Of a DNA stretch of 64,000 nucleotides, positions 53,728-62,568 are shown piece by piece. A program made the translations under genes and the position numbers. The DNA is from Dyadobacter jejuensis (GTDB taxonomy: Bacteria > Bacteroidota > Bacteroidia > Cytophagales > Spirosomataceae), in the NCBI RefSeq assembly GCF_003149085.1, contig NZ_QGDT01000003.1, positions 434,001 through 498,000 of the forward strand. The letters are read 5' to 3'. The notes under the pieces were generated by a model that saw nothing but the letters and a program-made list of their open reading frames with translations, did no database searches and had not been told where the DNA came from. Each line of letters starts with the position of its first letter. Within the stretch, counting starts at the first letter, position 1.

Positions 53728-55647
53728 ATGGGAAAAATAATTGGCATAGACTTAGGAACTACTAACTCCTGCGTGGCTGTCATGGAAGGTAATGAGCCTG
53801 TCGTAATAGCCAACAGCGAAGGAGCACGCACTACCCCATCTGTGGTTGCCTTCATGGATAACGGTGAGCGTAAGATAGGTGCGCCTGCCAAACGACAGGC
53901 AATCACCAATCCCAAGCATACTATTAGCTCCATTAAGAGATTTATGGGTAAAAAGTATAACGACGTAGGCAGCGAGCTTAAAACGATCGCCTATAGCGTA
54001 GAACAAGGCCCTAACAATACTCCACGTGTCCCCATCGATGGCCGTCAATATACCCCTCAGGAGGTATCCGCTTTCATTCTTCAAAAAATGAAGCAAACTG
54101 CCGAAGATTATCTAGGGCAAGAAGTTACAGAAGCGGTAATTACCGTTCCTGCTTACTTTAACGACGCCGAGCGTCAGGCTACCAAAGAGGCGGGTCAGAT
54201 TGCCGGACTAGACGTGAAGCGTATCATCAACGAACCTACCGCTGCCGCTTTGGCTTATGGCCTTGATAAGCAGCACCAGGATATGAAAATCGCCGTATTT
54301 GACCTTGGTGGAGGTACATTTGACGTTTCAATCTTAGAATTGGGAGATGGTGTATTCGAGGTTAAGTCGACCGACGGAGATACGCATTTAGGAGGAGACG
54401 ACTTCGACCAGGTGATTATCAACTGGCTAGCCGACGAGTTCCAAAAAGACGAAGCCGTGGACCTAAGAAAGGATCCAATGGCGCTACAAAGACTAAAAGA
54501 AGCGGCAGAAAAGGCGAAAGTAGAACTTTCTAGCTCTACTCAAACTGAAATTAACCTGCCTTATATATTCCCTGTAGATGGTATCCCCAAGCACTTGGTA
54601 CGTACCCTTACGCGTTCGAAATTCGAACAATTGGCCGATACCTTGTTCCAACGCATGATGGAACCATGTAAAAGAGCCATGAAAAATGCAGGCTATTCTA
54701 ATAGTGATATTAGTGAGGTAATATTGGTAGGTGGTTCTACTCGTATTCCACGTGTACAGGAAGAGGTGGAGAAATTCTTTGGAAGAAAGCCTTCCAAAAA
54801 TGTGAATCCAGATGAAGCTGTAGCCGTAGGTGCCGCTATTCAAGGAGGCGTATTGACAGGTGAAGTGAAAGACGTACTATTATTGGACGTTATTCCTCTA
54901 TCTCTTGGTATCGAAACCTTAGGTGGAGTCTCTACCAAGCTGATAGAAGCCAATACGACCATTCCTACAAAGAAAACGGAAGTATTCTCTACAGCGGCCG
55001 ACAACCAGCCTTCCGTGGAAATCCACGTATTGCAGGGAGAAAGGCCAATGGCCAACCAGAACCGTACATTGGGACGTTTCCACTTATCAGATATTCCACC
55101 AGCACAAAGAGGTATTCCTCAAATCGAAGTAACATTCGATGTAGATGCAAATGGTATTCTGAACGTTTCGGCCAAGGACAAAGGAACCAATAAGGAGCAA
55201 AAAATCCGTATTGAAGCATCCAGTGGCTTGACTGAAGAAGAAATCAACAGGATGCGCGAAGAGGCTAAAGCCAATGAAAGTGCCGATAAAGCCGAACGCG
55301 AGAAGGTCGATAAGATTAACGCCGCCGATACCTTGATATTCTCTACTGAGAAACAACTTAAAGAATTTGGCGACAAACTTTCTGAAGGTAACAAAACTAC
55401 CTTGGAAGGCGGACTCACGGAACTGAAAGCCGCACATGCTGCTCAAAACCTTGAGGCTATAGACGCTGCAATGGAGAAATTGAATGCTGCATGGCAGGCT
55501 GCTTCTCAAGAGATGTACGCTCAGGGTGGAGCCGAGCAACCTGGCGCGCCAGGTGCCGACGGAGCTAACCCAGGAGCCGGAGCTAACGGAGCCAGCAAGG
55601 AAGGTGCCGAAGATGTTACCGACGTTAATTTCGAAGAGGTAAAATAA
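53728..55647 (+). CDS. dnaK: Chaperone DnaK (Hsp70)
   Basis: ATP-dependent chaperone. 639 residues. Nucleotide-binding domain: [47 protein letters not shown] and [13 protein letters not shown]. Substrate-binding domain from about 390: [20 protein letters not shown], and [24 protein letters not shown]. The Gly/Ala-rich lid and tail end in [11 protein letters not shown], close to the conserved EEVD-like DnaK terminus. No dnaJ or grpE adjacent. Confidence 0.97.
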   Translation: MGKIIGIDLGTTNSCVAVMEGNEPVVIANSEGARTTPSVVAFMDNGERKIGAPAKRQAITNPKHTISSIKRFMGKKYNDVGSELKTIAYSVEQGPNNTPRVPIDGRQYTPQEVSAFILQKMKQTAEDYLGQEVTEAVITVPAYFNDAERQATKEAGQIAGLDVKRIINEPTAAALAYGLDKQHQDMKIAVFDLGGGTFDVSILELGDGVFEVKSTDGDTHLGGDDFDQVIINWLADEFQKDEAVDLRKDPMALQRLKEAAEKAKVELSSSTQTEINLPYIFPVDGIPKHLVRTLTRSKFEQLADTLFQRMMEPCKRAMKNAGYSNSDISEVILVGGSTRIPRVQEEVEKFFGRKPSKNVNPDEAVAVGAAIQGGVLTGEVKDVLLLDVIPLSLGIETLGGVSTKLIEANTTIPTKKTEVFSTAADNQPSVEIHVLQGERPMANQNRTLGRFHLSDIPPAQRGIPQIEVTFDVDANGILNVSAKDKGTNKEQKIRIEASSGLTEEEINRMREEAKANESADKAEREKVDKINAADTLIFSTEKQLKEFGDKLSEGNKTTLEGGLTELKAAHAAQNLEAIDAAMEKLNAAWQAASQEMYAQGGAEQPGAPGADGANPGAGANGASKEGAEDVTDVNFEEVK

Positions 55648-55662
55648 TTGAAATCGCAGATT

Positions 55663-55692
55663 AAAATCCTCACCTTTTTAGGTGGGGATTTT
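55663..55692 (+). terminator. Intrinsic terminator after dnaK
   Basis: AAAATCCTCACCT (55663-55675) pairs with AGGTGGGGATTTT (55680-55692) with one T-G wobble and loop TTTT; a T tract follows. Confidence 0.85.
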
Positions 55693-55808
55693 TTTTGCTC
55701 ATTCTGTCACATAATGGGAAATATTGTCGTTCCTATATATAAATATTGACAGGTTATTCGCCTGGCATCGAATTTTATGTAATTGGGGTAAAACAAACTG
55801 TAATTATC

Positions 55809-56033
55809 ATGACAAGAAACGAATCAATTCATCACAACCCTGAATTAATGTATCTGTCTCCGACAACCAGGGAAAAAGCCATTATGATCGCTCAAGAGCT
55901 ATTGCAGACGAGAAAAATTTCTTCCAGCCGGGCTATTCGACAAGCGATAGAAATCGCCAAGAGTTGGGCTGTAAAAAGCATCGATAGAAAGGTTTGGAAA
56001 AAGCTTAAATTCAACGAAAAGGACCTGTTATGA
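55809..56033 (+). CDS. Small 74-residue protein coupled to an SDR dehydrogenase gene
   Basis: 74 residues from ATG 55809 (MTRNESIHHNPEL); the reading frame is open for 21 codons upstream without a good start. Helical, moderately basic: YLSPTTREKAIMIAQELLQTRK, SRAIRQAIEIAKSWAVKSI and VWKKLKFNEKDLL. No signal or membrane segment. Its stop overlaps the SDR start by 4 bp (ATGA at 56030), so the two are co-translated. I do not recognise the family. Confidence 0.65.
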   Translation: MTRNESIHHNPELMYLSPTTREKAIMIAQELLQTRKISSSRAIRQAIEIAKSWAVKSIDRKVWKKLKFNEKDLL

Positions 56034-56839
56034 ACCAGAACACACTTAGTTTATCGGGACAAGTGGCCGTAGTGACGGGTTCTAGCTCAGGAATTGGACG
56101 TGCCTGTGCCATCTATTTGGCTGCTCTTGGGGCCAAAATAGTGGTTAATTATGCTTCTAATCGAGAAGAAGGGCAAGAAACTGTCGATCATATCCTCCAA
56201 CAAGGAGGGGCTGCCCATTTGGTGCAGGCCGATGTAAGTAAGGAGCAGGACGTTCAGAACCTATTCTTAGAGGCCATCCAACATTATGGCCGCGTGGATA
56301 TCCTAGTCAATAATGCCGGATTACAAAAAGACGCCCCATTCTTAGAGATGACCTTGGCTCAATGGGAGCGCGTAATTGGCGTCAACCTGACTGGTCAATT
56401 TTTGTGTGCCCGGGAAGCAGCGCGTCTATTTATCAAACAGGCGGAGGCCGATCCCAAAGCTGCCATTGGCAAGATGGTCATGATGAGTTCCGTTCATGAT
56501 ATTATTCCCTGGGCGGGGCACGTTAACTATGCCGCCTCGAAAGGAGGGGTTCATATGTTGATGAAAACCCTCTCTCAAGAACTAGCTCCTTACAAAATCA
56601 GAGTCAATGCGGTGAGTCCTGGAGCCATCCAAACCTCTATTAATGAAGCGGTATGGTCGGATCCGGAAAAATACCAAGAATTGCTAAAGCTTATCCCGTA
56701 TAAAAGAATAGGTACGGCAGAGGATGTGGCCAAGGCAGTAGCCTGGCTATGCTCCGACGAATCGGATTATGTAAATGGCGAAACGATGTACATAGATGGC
56801 GGGATGACCCTCTATCCAGAATTTGCCGATAACGGTTAA
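56030..56839 (+). CDS. Short-chain dehydrogenase, glucose 1-dehydrogenase-like
   Basis: 269 residues of the classical SDR family. NAD(P)-binding TGSSSGIGRA near 17-26, NNAGLQKDAPF near 90-100, catalytic Ser in MMSSVHDIIPW and Y-A-A-S-K (Tyr and Lys) in NYAASKGG, then NAVSPGAIQTSIN and NGETMYIDGGMTLYPEF at the end. The closest pattern I recall is glucose 1-dehydrogenase and 3-oxoacyl-ACP reductase-like enzymes. The 74-residue gene upstream overlaps by 4 bp. Confidence 0.92.
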   Translation: MNQNTLSLSGQVAVVTGSSSGIGRACAIYLAALGAKIVVNYASNREEGQETVDHILQQGGAAHLVQADVSKEQDVQNLFLEAIQHYGRVDILVNNAGLQKDAPFLEMTLAQWERVIGVNLTGQFLCAREAARLFIKQAEADPKAAIGKMVMMSSVHDIIPWAGHVNYAASKGGVHMLMKTLSQELAPYKIRVNAVSPGAIQTSINEAVWSDPEKYQELLKLIPYKRIGTAEDVAKAVAWLCSDESDYVNGETMYIDGGMTLYPEFADNG

Positions 56840-56871
56840 GCTTTTATTGGCTGTCGAGTGGCTTGGCATAG

Positions 56872-57339
56872 TTAAGATGCCGCCGACATCCGGACGCTTT
56901 CACAAGGAAAGGTCAGGTTGTTAAAGATACTTCGCACTCCAGGGATTTGATCGATTTGGTCTTGTATTATCTTACGGTCCTTTGAGGACCGAACCATTCC
57001 GTCCAAAAACACCCTACCCTCGCTGACCCGTAACCTAACCTTATGGTAATCGCCTTGCCCATCTTTCAAGGCCTGCATCACTATTTCTTTGAGCCTACTA
57101 TCCGCTTCAGATTCTCTCATATCCATCTCCACCGTGGCGTCGCAAAGTATTTGCATTTGCGGATAACCTGATACAATGTCTAACAACATCCGCTTTTGCT
57201 CATAGTTCTTAAACTGCCCGGTGATCAGCACCAGTTTACCATCTAATACCACCTTGACCCGCTCGGTGATCTCCCCCAGCGACTCATGATCCCAAATCTG
57301 TTGCATTATTTCTGCTCGAATTTCAAATAGTGTTTTCAT
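56872..57339 (-). CDS. Double BON-domain protein
   Basis: 155 residues without signal peptide. Two BON-type repeats: residues about 20-70 (ITERVKVVLDGKLVLITGQFKNYEQKRMLLDIV) and about 80-145 (DSRLKEIVMQALKDGQGDYHKVRLRVSEGRVFLDGMVRSSKDRKIIQDQIDQIPGVRSIFNNL). BON domains occur in osmotic and envelope stress proteins; this cytoplasmic-looking form has no lipid signal. It converges on the SDR gene. Palindromes upstream suggest regulation. Confidence 0.85.
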   Translation of the reverse strand: MKTLFEIRAEIMQQIWDHESLGEITERVKVVLDGKLVLITGQFKNYEQKRMLLDIVSGYPQMQILCDATVEMDMRESEADSRLKEIVMQALKDGQGDYHKVRLRVSEGRVFLDGMVRSSKDRKIIQDQIDQIPGVRSIFNNLTFPCESVRMSAAS

Positions 57340-57387
57340 AAGCGCATTGTATCGTTTTATTGAACATCATGAATACTAACGAAAAAC

Positions 57388-57412
57388 AGACCTGCCATGC
57401 ATGGACAGGTCT
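57388..57412. promoter_or_regulatory. Nested inverted repeat, candidate operator
   Basis: AGACCTG (57388-57394) and CAGGTCT (57406-57412) flank the self-complementary CCATGCATGG (57395-57404). It could be an operator dimer site or, if transcribed, a stem-loop in the BON leader. Confidence 0.4.
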
Positions 57413-57657
57413 AGCTTATATATGAGGGAAGGGTGGTATTAAAACTATACTGATATGCCAAGTCAATCGGTTATTATGCATATATTTAGTTTATATCAAA
57501 AATACAGGATCTATATTATACAGCAAAATATTTTTACATAATAATGGTCAAAAAATATTATATAATGTCATAATAACACTAAACATTTAGTTATGTTCCT
57601 AATTGCAATATAAGGAAAATAGCAAACAATACCAAGTATCTCTATCAAAATAATAGA

Positions 57658-57669
57658 GTAATCGATTAC
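57658..57669. promoter_or_regulatory. Perfect 12-bp palindrome upstream of Crp/Fnr gene
   Basis: GTAATCGATTAC is its own reverse complement. It lies 43 bp before the -7 element TATTTTTG of the regulator gene, a possible activator or autoregulatory site. It does not match the FNR box TTGAT-N4-ATCAA. Confidence 0.35.
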
Positions 57670-57711
57670 AGAAAACAATTATTATTCAACAGGAATTCAG
57701 AGACTGGGTGG

Positions 57712-57719
57712 TATTTTTG
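57712..57719 (+). promoter_or_regulatory. Candidate -7 element of the Crp/Fnr gene
   Basis: TATTTTTG exactly matches TAnnTTTG and lies 50 bp before the ATG at 57770. No TTTG is at the expected distance upstream. Confidence 0.4.
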
Positions 57720-57769
57720 TTACTATCTTACAAAAAAACAGGAGAAGTACCCCGATATTGATATATTTT

Positions 57770-58411
57770 ATGTCCGACAACATCCCTATTAAAACTCTTT
57801 TAACGACTTATTTCCCTCAATTCGAAGAATCTCTTCAAGATTACCTCAGTACCATCTGCCATACCAAAGAATTTGCCGAGGGAGAGGTATTGATGCGCAC
57901 AGGGCAACATTTCAAGTATTCTATGTTAATCGCCACAGGCAGAGTTAAGTTGTATCGGCAGGGAGAAGATGGTAACGAGGTATTTATGTACGAACTAGAA
58001 GCAGGGAACGCCTGTGCTTTATCGATGATATGTGCCGCCAAAAATGAAGAGAGCCAGGTCATGGCCAAGGCTATTGAACCTACCACGGCTATCTTGGTCC
58101 CCGTCCGCAATATGGACGAATTAATGAAGTCATATCGATCGTGGTACTACTTCGTCATTGAAACCTATCGATCGCGCTTTGAAGAACTCCTAACGGTTCT
58201 GGATCATGTGGTCTTTAAAGGAATGGATGAGCGCCTGGAGTTCTATTTGCAAAACCAAATCGGAAAAACGGGTAATAAAGAAATAAAAATCACCCATCAG
58301 GAAATTGCCAATGACCTCAATACTTCCAGGGAAGTGATCTCCAGACTTCTTAAGAAAATGGAACAAAATGGCCGCGTACACCTTAGCCGAAACACAATAG
58401 AATGGCTATAA
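57770..58411 (+). CDS. Crp/Fnr-family transcriptional regulator
   Basis: 213 residues from ATG 57770. Cyclic-nucleotide-binding-like domain about 20-120 (AEGEVLMRTGQHFKYSMLIATGRVKLYRQGEDGNEVFMYELEAGNACALSMICA), dimer helix, then a Crp-type winged helix (KITHQEIANDLNTSREVISRLLKKMEQNGRVHL, about 170-202). The cysteines present are C30, C84 and C90; they do not form the N-terminal Fnr iron-sulfur pattern, and residues for cAMP binding are not obvious, so the ligand is unknown. It is divergent from the BON gene and could regulate it. Confidence 0.92.
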   Translation: MSDNIPIKTLLTTYFPQFEESLQDYLSTICHTKEFAEGEVLMRTGQHFKYSMLIATGRVKLYRQGEDGNEVFMYELEAGNACALSMICAAKNEESQVMAKAIEPTTAILVPVRNMDELMKSYRSWYYFVIETYRSRFEELLTVLDHVVFKGMDERLEFYLQNQIGKTGNKEIKITHQEIANDLNTSREVISRLLKKMEQNGRVHLSRNTIEWL

Positions 58412-58433
58412 CCGTCTCACCTCAATTTCTACT

Positions 58434-58835
58434 TTAAAGAACGAGGTCTTCAAACAAACTATTGAGGGTCTGGGATGCATCTAGACAAAAACCAGGATGC
58501 ACTCTGGAGGTTTGCAAAACCGTACTCCGGTGTGCCGTGAGCCAACGAAAGCGCTGGGCAAGGTTTTGCTGTCCTATGGGCCCGCTATCGGCTTCTCCCT
58601 TTGCGATAGCCTGAAGGCTATTGAGGTAGGTCTGAAGCTCTTCAGGATCCGCCTGCACCTTTAATGCCTTTAAGCGTGTAGGATCGAGATGGATCCGGGT
58701 GTCCAAAAATCTTTGTCCGGCACATAATAATATGACCCCTACATTGATAAACTCCTCACGTTCGATACAAGGAACCAGTCTAACAACGGCATATTCGTAG
58801 AGGAATTTAGATGTTTCTGGCATTTTGGGCTTCAT
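58434..58835 (-). CDS. DUF3037 protein
   Basis: 133 residues, cytoplasmic. The pattern YEYAVVRLVPCIEREEFINVGVILLC at 13-38, then FLDTRIHLDPTRLKAL, fits DUF3037. It overlaps the end of the HipA-like kinase gene by 29 bp, and such kinase/DUF3037 pairs recur in many bacteria, so it is likely a partner protein (regulator, substrate or scaffold). Function is unproven. Confidence 0.85.
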   Translation of the reverse strand: MKPKMPETSKFLYEYAVVRLVPCIEREEFINVGVILLCAGQRFLDTRIHLDPTRLKALKVQADPEELQTYLNSLQAIAKGEADSGPIGQQNLAQRFRWLTAHRSTVLQTSRVHPGFCLDASQTLNSLFEDLVL

Positions 58836-59604
58836 TTACAAACTGCTCGGAGGCATTAAGTCGATTGATTAAATATTGCGCATAGACGTCCCTATAACTG
58901 TCCGCATCGGAAAAGGTTCTGTCTTGCAGCAGCCAATCCGATGGGATTAACGAGATGATGCCACGGATCGTATCGGGGCGAAGGATATTGCGTAGATCGG
59001 TATTGACCCCTGCAAGTTCCGACGCTCTGCTGAGCAGCACATGGTCCTTGATTTGTGCAAAAGGCTTGGCGGCCGCCTTTTCCCAGTTTTCTATGGAGTG
59101 ATGAAAGAACAAGGAAGCACCATGATCAATCAACCACAGTTCCTTGTTCCACATCAGCATATTCGTATTTCTTACCGTTCGATCTACGTTAGTCAGTAGG
59201 CCATCGAGCCAAACTATTTTGGAGGCCAAGTAGGCATCTACCGGACTGGCCACGGCATCGAAGGTCATAGCGCCTTTCAAAAAATGCACCCCAAGGTTCA
59301 GTCCCTCGCTAGCACGTAATAAGTCTTGAATTTCCTCATCGGGTTCGGTCCTTCCAAAAGCCTCATCCAACTCAGCAAATACCATTTCAGGGACCTTAAG
59401 GCCTATGCTTCGGGCAATTTCGCCTCCTATAAAATCGGCAATCAACGCTTTTACCCCCTGGCCTGCCCCTCGAAATTTGAGCACATAGCTAATCCCATCA
59501 TCGGCATCTACTAGTGCCGGCAACGACCCTCCCTCGCGCAGTGGAGTGACATACCGCTCGACCTGTACCCTTCGTATCGGCCCTTCTTTTCTAATCGTAT
59601 CCAT
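58807..59604 (-). CDS. HipA-like kinase
   Basis: 265 residues, a compact HipA-family kinase (HipA_2 type) without the N-terminal subdomain of E. coli HipA (440 residues). Candidate ATP lysine K43 in YVLKFRGAGQG, catalytic loop NVDRTVRNTN at 139-148 with D141 and N146/N148, and the metal-binding IDHG at 159-162 in LWLIDHGASLF. Its last 29 bp overlap the DUF3037 gene. No HipB-like antitoxin is adjacent, so a persister-type toxin role is open. The family is sometimes associated with antitoxin-free pairs. Confidence 0.85.
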   Translation of the reverse strand: MDTIRKEGPIRRVQVERYVTPLREGGSLPALVDADDGISYVLKFRGAGQGVKALIADFIGGEIARSIGLKVPEMVFAELDEAFGRTEPDEEIQDLLRASEGLNLGVHFLKGAMTFDAVASPVDAYLASKIVWLDGLLTNVDRTVRNTNMLMWNKELWLIDHGASLFFHHSIENWEKAAAKPFAQIKDHVLLSRASELAGVNTDLRNILRPDTIRGIISLIPSDWLLQDRTFSDADSYRDVYAQYLINRLNASEQFVNEAQNARNI

Positions 59605-59686
59605 TCCCAGTTTTATATAGGGGTTATAAGTAGTATTATAATCGCATTTCTACTCAGACGCAAATATAGCATTTTGTCTAAAGAAA

Positions 59687-59714
59687 AGATCCTCTGAAAC
59701 GATTCAGAGGATCT
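59687..59714 (-). terminator. Terminator of the efflux operon
   Basis: AGATCCTCTGAA (59687-59698) pairs with TTCAGAGGATCT (59703-59714), 12 bp with a 4-nt loop; on the minus strand TTTTCTTT follows. It lies 25 bp after the EmrB-type stop. Confidence 0.8.
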
Positions 59715-59738
59715 CAATATTCCTGCAAAAACGGTTGA

Positions 59739-61313
59739 TTAGTGTACCGAAGCAGGGTCAATTTTGGTCTTTCCAGAGCGGGTCATCAGCACAAATGGAA
59801 TACAGACTAGAAATAATAGCCCCAGGTACAAAAATACATCCATATAGGATAATACAATGGCCTGTTTGGCAATCGAAAAATCTAATAACTGATAGCCGCT
59901 CTTTAAGGCTACGTCGGGAGACAAGCCCTTACCGATAAAACTCTTCTGCAGATTATCCACTCGCTGCTGCACCAGAGGGTCATTGACGTTCAGCTTACTA
60001 ACCAGGTCGCTGCGGTGAAGCATATTCTCTCGAGCTATAAAAGTCGTGATAACAGCCACCCCAAATGACCCACCTAATTGACGCATCATCCCAGTAAAAG
60101 CCGCTCCCTCCCCTATTTCACGCCCCTTAAGGGTCGATAAAGCCAAGGTGGTGATGGGCACAAAGAGCAATCCGAGTCCGACGCCACGTACCAAAAGCAT
60201 GTTAAAAAACGCTTCCGATCCGGTATCTGGCGTAAGGATCTTGTATCCCCAAAAACTGTATATAAAAAAGAACAACATACCGGCCGACACTAAATATTGC
60301 TGCTTAACGCCCCGCTGAATCAGCTGACCTACCACAGGCATCATCATGGCTGTTACGATGGCTGCTGGCACCATTAACATGCCCGATTGAGTGGCCGTCC
60401 AGCCCAAGGTAGCTTGGGTATACAAGGGAATAATGAAGGTGGACCCATAAAGCCCAAAACCCAGTATAAACGATAGAATAGTCCCTACCCTCAAATTGCC
60501 ATTTTTAAGTACTCGCAGGTTGACAATTGGATTCTTGTAGGTGAGCTCTCTCCAAATAAAGAAATAGAAACCCAACACGGCAGAAACCGTAAAAAACACG
60601 ATATGACCATTATTAAACCAATCTTCTTCTTGTCCTCTCTCCAAAACGAACTGAAGGGAGCCCACGGCGACAGCCAAAAAGACAATTCCCCACCAATCGA
60701 TTTCCGAGGCCGATTTCTTGTTGGCAAACTTAGGACTCCTTACAAACTCTATGGTCATTAATGCGGCAATGACTCCTAAGGGTATATTGATATAAAAGAT
60801 ATAAGGCCAACTATAATTGTCAACAATGTATCCGCCAAGTGGTGGACCTAAGGTGGGCCCTACAATAACGCCTAAACCGTAAATCGCCTGGGCTATGCCT
60901 CTTTTCTCTGGGGGATAGCTTTCTGTAATCAGTGTTTGAGAGGTTACCAATAAGGCCCCTCCACCTATTCCTTGCACCAGCCTAAAGAATACCAATTCCC
61001 ATATATTGTCGGCTTGGCCACAAAGGAAAGAAGCAAACGTAAAAATAATGATGGAAGCAGCGAAATAATTCCTTCTTCCAAACTGCTGGGACAACCAGCT
61101 AGTCATGGGCACCACGATCACATTGCCAATGGCATAGGCGGTGATAACCCAACTTACTTCTGACAAAGTTCCCCCTAGGTTCCCCCTCATGTCGTTCAGG
61201 GCCACATTGACAATAGTGGTATCGACTATTTCCAATAGGGCACAAAGTACGGCGGTAAGTGTAATGATGACCCTACGGGCACCGTACTCGACCAAAGACT
61301 CTTGTAATTCCAT
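59739..61313 (-). CDS. DHA2-family multidrug efflux permease, EmrB-like
   Basis: 524 residues with fourteen predicted membrane helices, typical of DHA2/EmrB proton-driven drug exporters. Motif D1-like LLEIVDTTIVNVALNDM near residue 25-41, motif A WLSQQFGRRNYF near 74-85, and motif C GPTLGPPLGGYIVDNYSWPYIFYINIPLG near 152-180. Third gene of the TolC-HlyD-EmrB operon. Substrates unknown; this architecture exports hydrophobic drugs, bile salts or fatty acids in relatives. Confidence 0.92.
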   Translation of the reverse strand: MELQESLVEYGARRVIITLTAVLCALLEIVDTTIVNVALNDMRGNLGGTLSEVSWVITAYAIGNVIVVPMTSWLSQQFGRRNYFAASIIIFTFASFLCGQADNIWELVFFRLVQGIGGGALLVTSQTLITESYPPEKRGIAQAIYGLGVIVGPTLGPPLGGYIVDNYSWPYIFYINIPLGVIAALMTIEFVRSPKFANKKSASEIDWWGIVFLAVAVGSLQFVLERGQEEDWFNNGHIVFFTVSAVLGFYFFIWRELTYKNPIVNLRVLKNGNLRVGTILSFILGFGLYGSTFIIPLYTQATLGWTATQSGMLMVPAAIVTAMMMPVVGQLIQRGVKQQYLVSAGMLFFFIYSFWGYKILTPDTGSEAFFNMLLVRGVGLGLLFVPITTLALSTLKGREIGEGAAFTGMMRQLGGSFGVAVITTFIARENMLHRSDLVSKLNVNDPLVQQRVDNLQKSFIGKGLSPDVALKSGYQLLDFSIAKQAIVLSYMDVFLYLGLLFLVCIPFVLMTRSGKTKIDPASVH

Positions 61314-61342
61314 AATCTATATTGCTATAATTGCACTGCCTG

Positions 61343-61410
61343 GTTGCCTACTTGGCCTCTAGGCCGAAACTAAGCCTGTGGCCCCCGGCAACAATGCGCC
61401 AGTAGAGGCC
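61343..61410 (-). other. Structured spacer between efflux genes
   Basis: GTTGCC (61343-61348) can pair with GGCAAC (61387-61392) around GGCCT-ct-AGGCC (61354-61365). Alternatively GGCCTCTA (61354-61361) pairs with TAGAGGCC (61403-61410), eight bp. These exclusive options lie in the 112-bp spacer between the HlyD-type and EmrB-type genes. Confidence 0.35.
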
Positions 61411-61425
61411 CCTGTACGGCTAAAA

Positions 61426-62526
61426 TTAATTCAACTCCACATCCACAAATACATTCATCCCTGGTCTGAGCAAGGCGATATCCTCATTTTTCTCCTCCAG
61501 AAACTCTATTTTCACAGGTAGCCGTTGTACCACTTTTACAAAATTCCCACTGGCATTGTCGGGAGGTAACAGCGCAAAACGAGCACCAGTGGCCGGCGAG
61601 AATGAGCTTACCTGAGCCTCATAGGTATGTTCGGGATAGGCGTCCACATGGATCTTGACCTTCTGCCCTACCTTCATTTTGGTAAGTTGCGTCTCCTTAA
61701 AATTAGCCACTACCCAAGGCTTCTCATTGGACGTAATACTGAATAAGGTTTGCCCAGCTTGCAAAAACTGCCCTATTTGCGCATTCACTTTGGACACATG
61801 GCCATCAGTTGGGGCCGTGATTACGGTGTACGACAACATCAACTCTGCATTTTCTATTTCTGCCTGTCTGGCTCTTATATTAGCAGAAGCCACCGATTTT
61901 TGTTGGGCTGTAGCCAAAGTCTGGGATCCGGCGGCCTTGGCCTGCCGCTCGGCTGCTTGTCTTTGGGCTTCTAAAACGGCCAAGGCCCTTTCTGCCTTCT
62001 GCTTGGCTGCTTGTGCCAATTCATATTCCTGTTGCGTTACAGAATGGTCGCGTATCAGGTTCTCATAGCGGGCAAAATCCTGATTGGCTCTCCAGACTGC
62101 AACCTTTGCTTCTTCTATCTGGGCTTGTACCACGTCTACATTGGCCAAATAAGTGTTTCCGGCGGCCTTCGAAGCCTGGGTGGTGGCTGTGGCCACCGTC
62201 AGGTTACTTTCTGACCCTACCAGCCCGGCCTTGGCCTGCTCCAAACGAATAAGCTGGTCTTGGTTGTCTAAAACCAATAGGGTATCACCCTTCTTTACCA
62301 ACTGATTGTCCACTACCCTAACCTCCTTCACATAGCCCGAAATCCGGGGAATTACGGGGCTAATATGGGCGTCGATCTGCGCATCGTCTGTTTCTTCATG
62401 ATGCAAGCCATGATTGTATTTGTTAAATCCCCATGAGCCACTTACCGCCACAAGTAGGCCCAAAATGATCATAAAGCGCTTATTTGTTTTCTTTGGTGCG
62501 CCTTCCGAAGTTTGATTGTTTTCCAT
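61426..62526 (-). CDS. HlyD/EmrA-type membrane fusion protein
   Basis: 366 residues: a short cytoplasmic N-terminus, one membrane helix (FMIILGLLVAVSGSWGF, about 18-34), a biotinyl-lipoyl-like half motif (DAQIDAHISPVIPRISGYVKEVRVVDNQLVKKGDTLLVLDNQD), a long coiled-coil hairpin (about 80-215, very Ala/Gln/Glu-rich), then the second lipoyl half (VITAPTDGHVSKVNAQIGQFLQAGQTLFSI) and a beta barrel. It links the inner-membrane permease to the TolC-type pore across the periplasm. Second gene of the operon. Confidence 0.93.
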   Translation of the reverse strand: MENNQTSEGAPKKTNKRFMIILGLLVAVSGSWGFNKYNHGLHHEETDDAQIDAHISPVIPRISGYVKEVRVVDNQLVKKGDTLLVLDNQDQLIRLEQAKAGLVGSESNLTVATATTQASKAAGNTYLANVDVVQAQIEEAKVAVWRANQDFARYENLIRDHSVTQQEYELAQAAKQKAERALAVLEAQRQAAERQAKAAGSQTLATAQQKSVASANIRARQAEIENAELMLSYTVITAPTDGHVSKVNAQIGQFLQAGQTLFSITSNEKPWVVANFKETQLTKMKVGQKVKIHVDAYPEHTYEAQVSSFSPATGARFALLPPDNASGNFVKVVQRLPVKIEFLEEKNEDIALLRPGMNVFVDVELN

Positions 62527-62568
62527 GATGACTTTATTTTGAAAATCTTATATTTTTTTGCTAATTGA

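Larger units (their letters stand above)
57340..57769. other. Gene-free divergent region between BON gene and Crp/Fnr gene
   Basis: No reading frame. It holds AGACCTG-CCATGCATGG-A-CAGGTCT (57388-57412), a nested inverted repeat 50 bp upstream of the BON gene; a perfect 12-bp palindrome GTAATCGATTAC (57658-57669); and TATTTTTG (57712-57719), a perfect -7 element for the regulator gene. The rest is very A/T-rich. Confidence 0.55.

Noticed and set aside
57360-57373. FNR-type box near TTGAACATCATGAA
   Set aside because: The second half does not match TCAA, and only one half site is present.
58807-59604. Classical HipBA toxin-antitoxin module
   Set aside because: No HipB-like helix-turn-helix gene is adjacent and the kinase is the short form, so I call only a HipA-like kinase with DUF3037.
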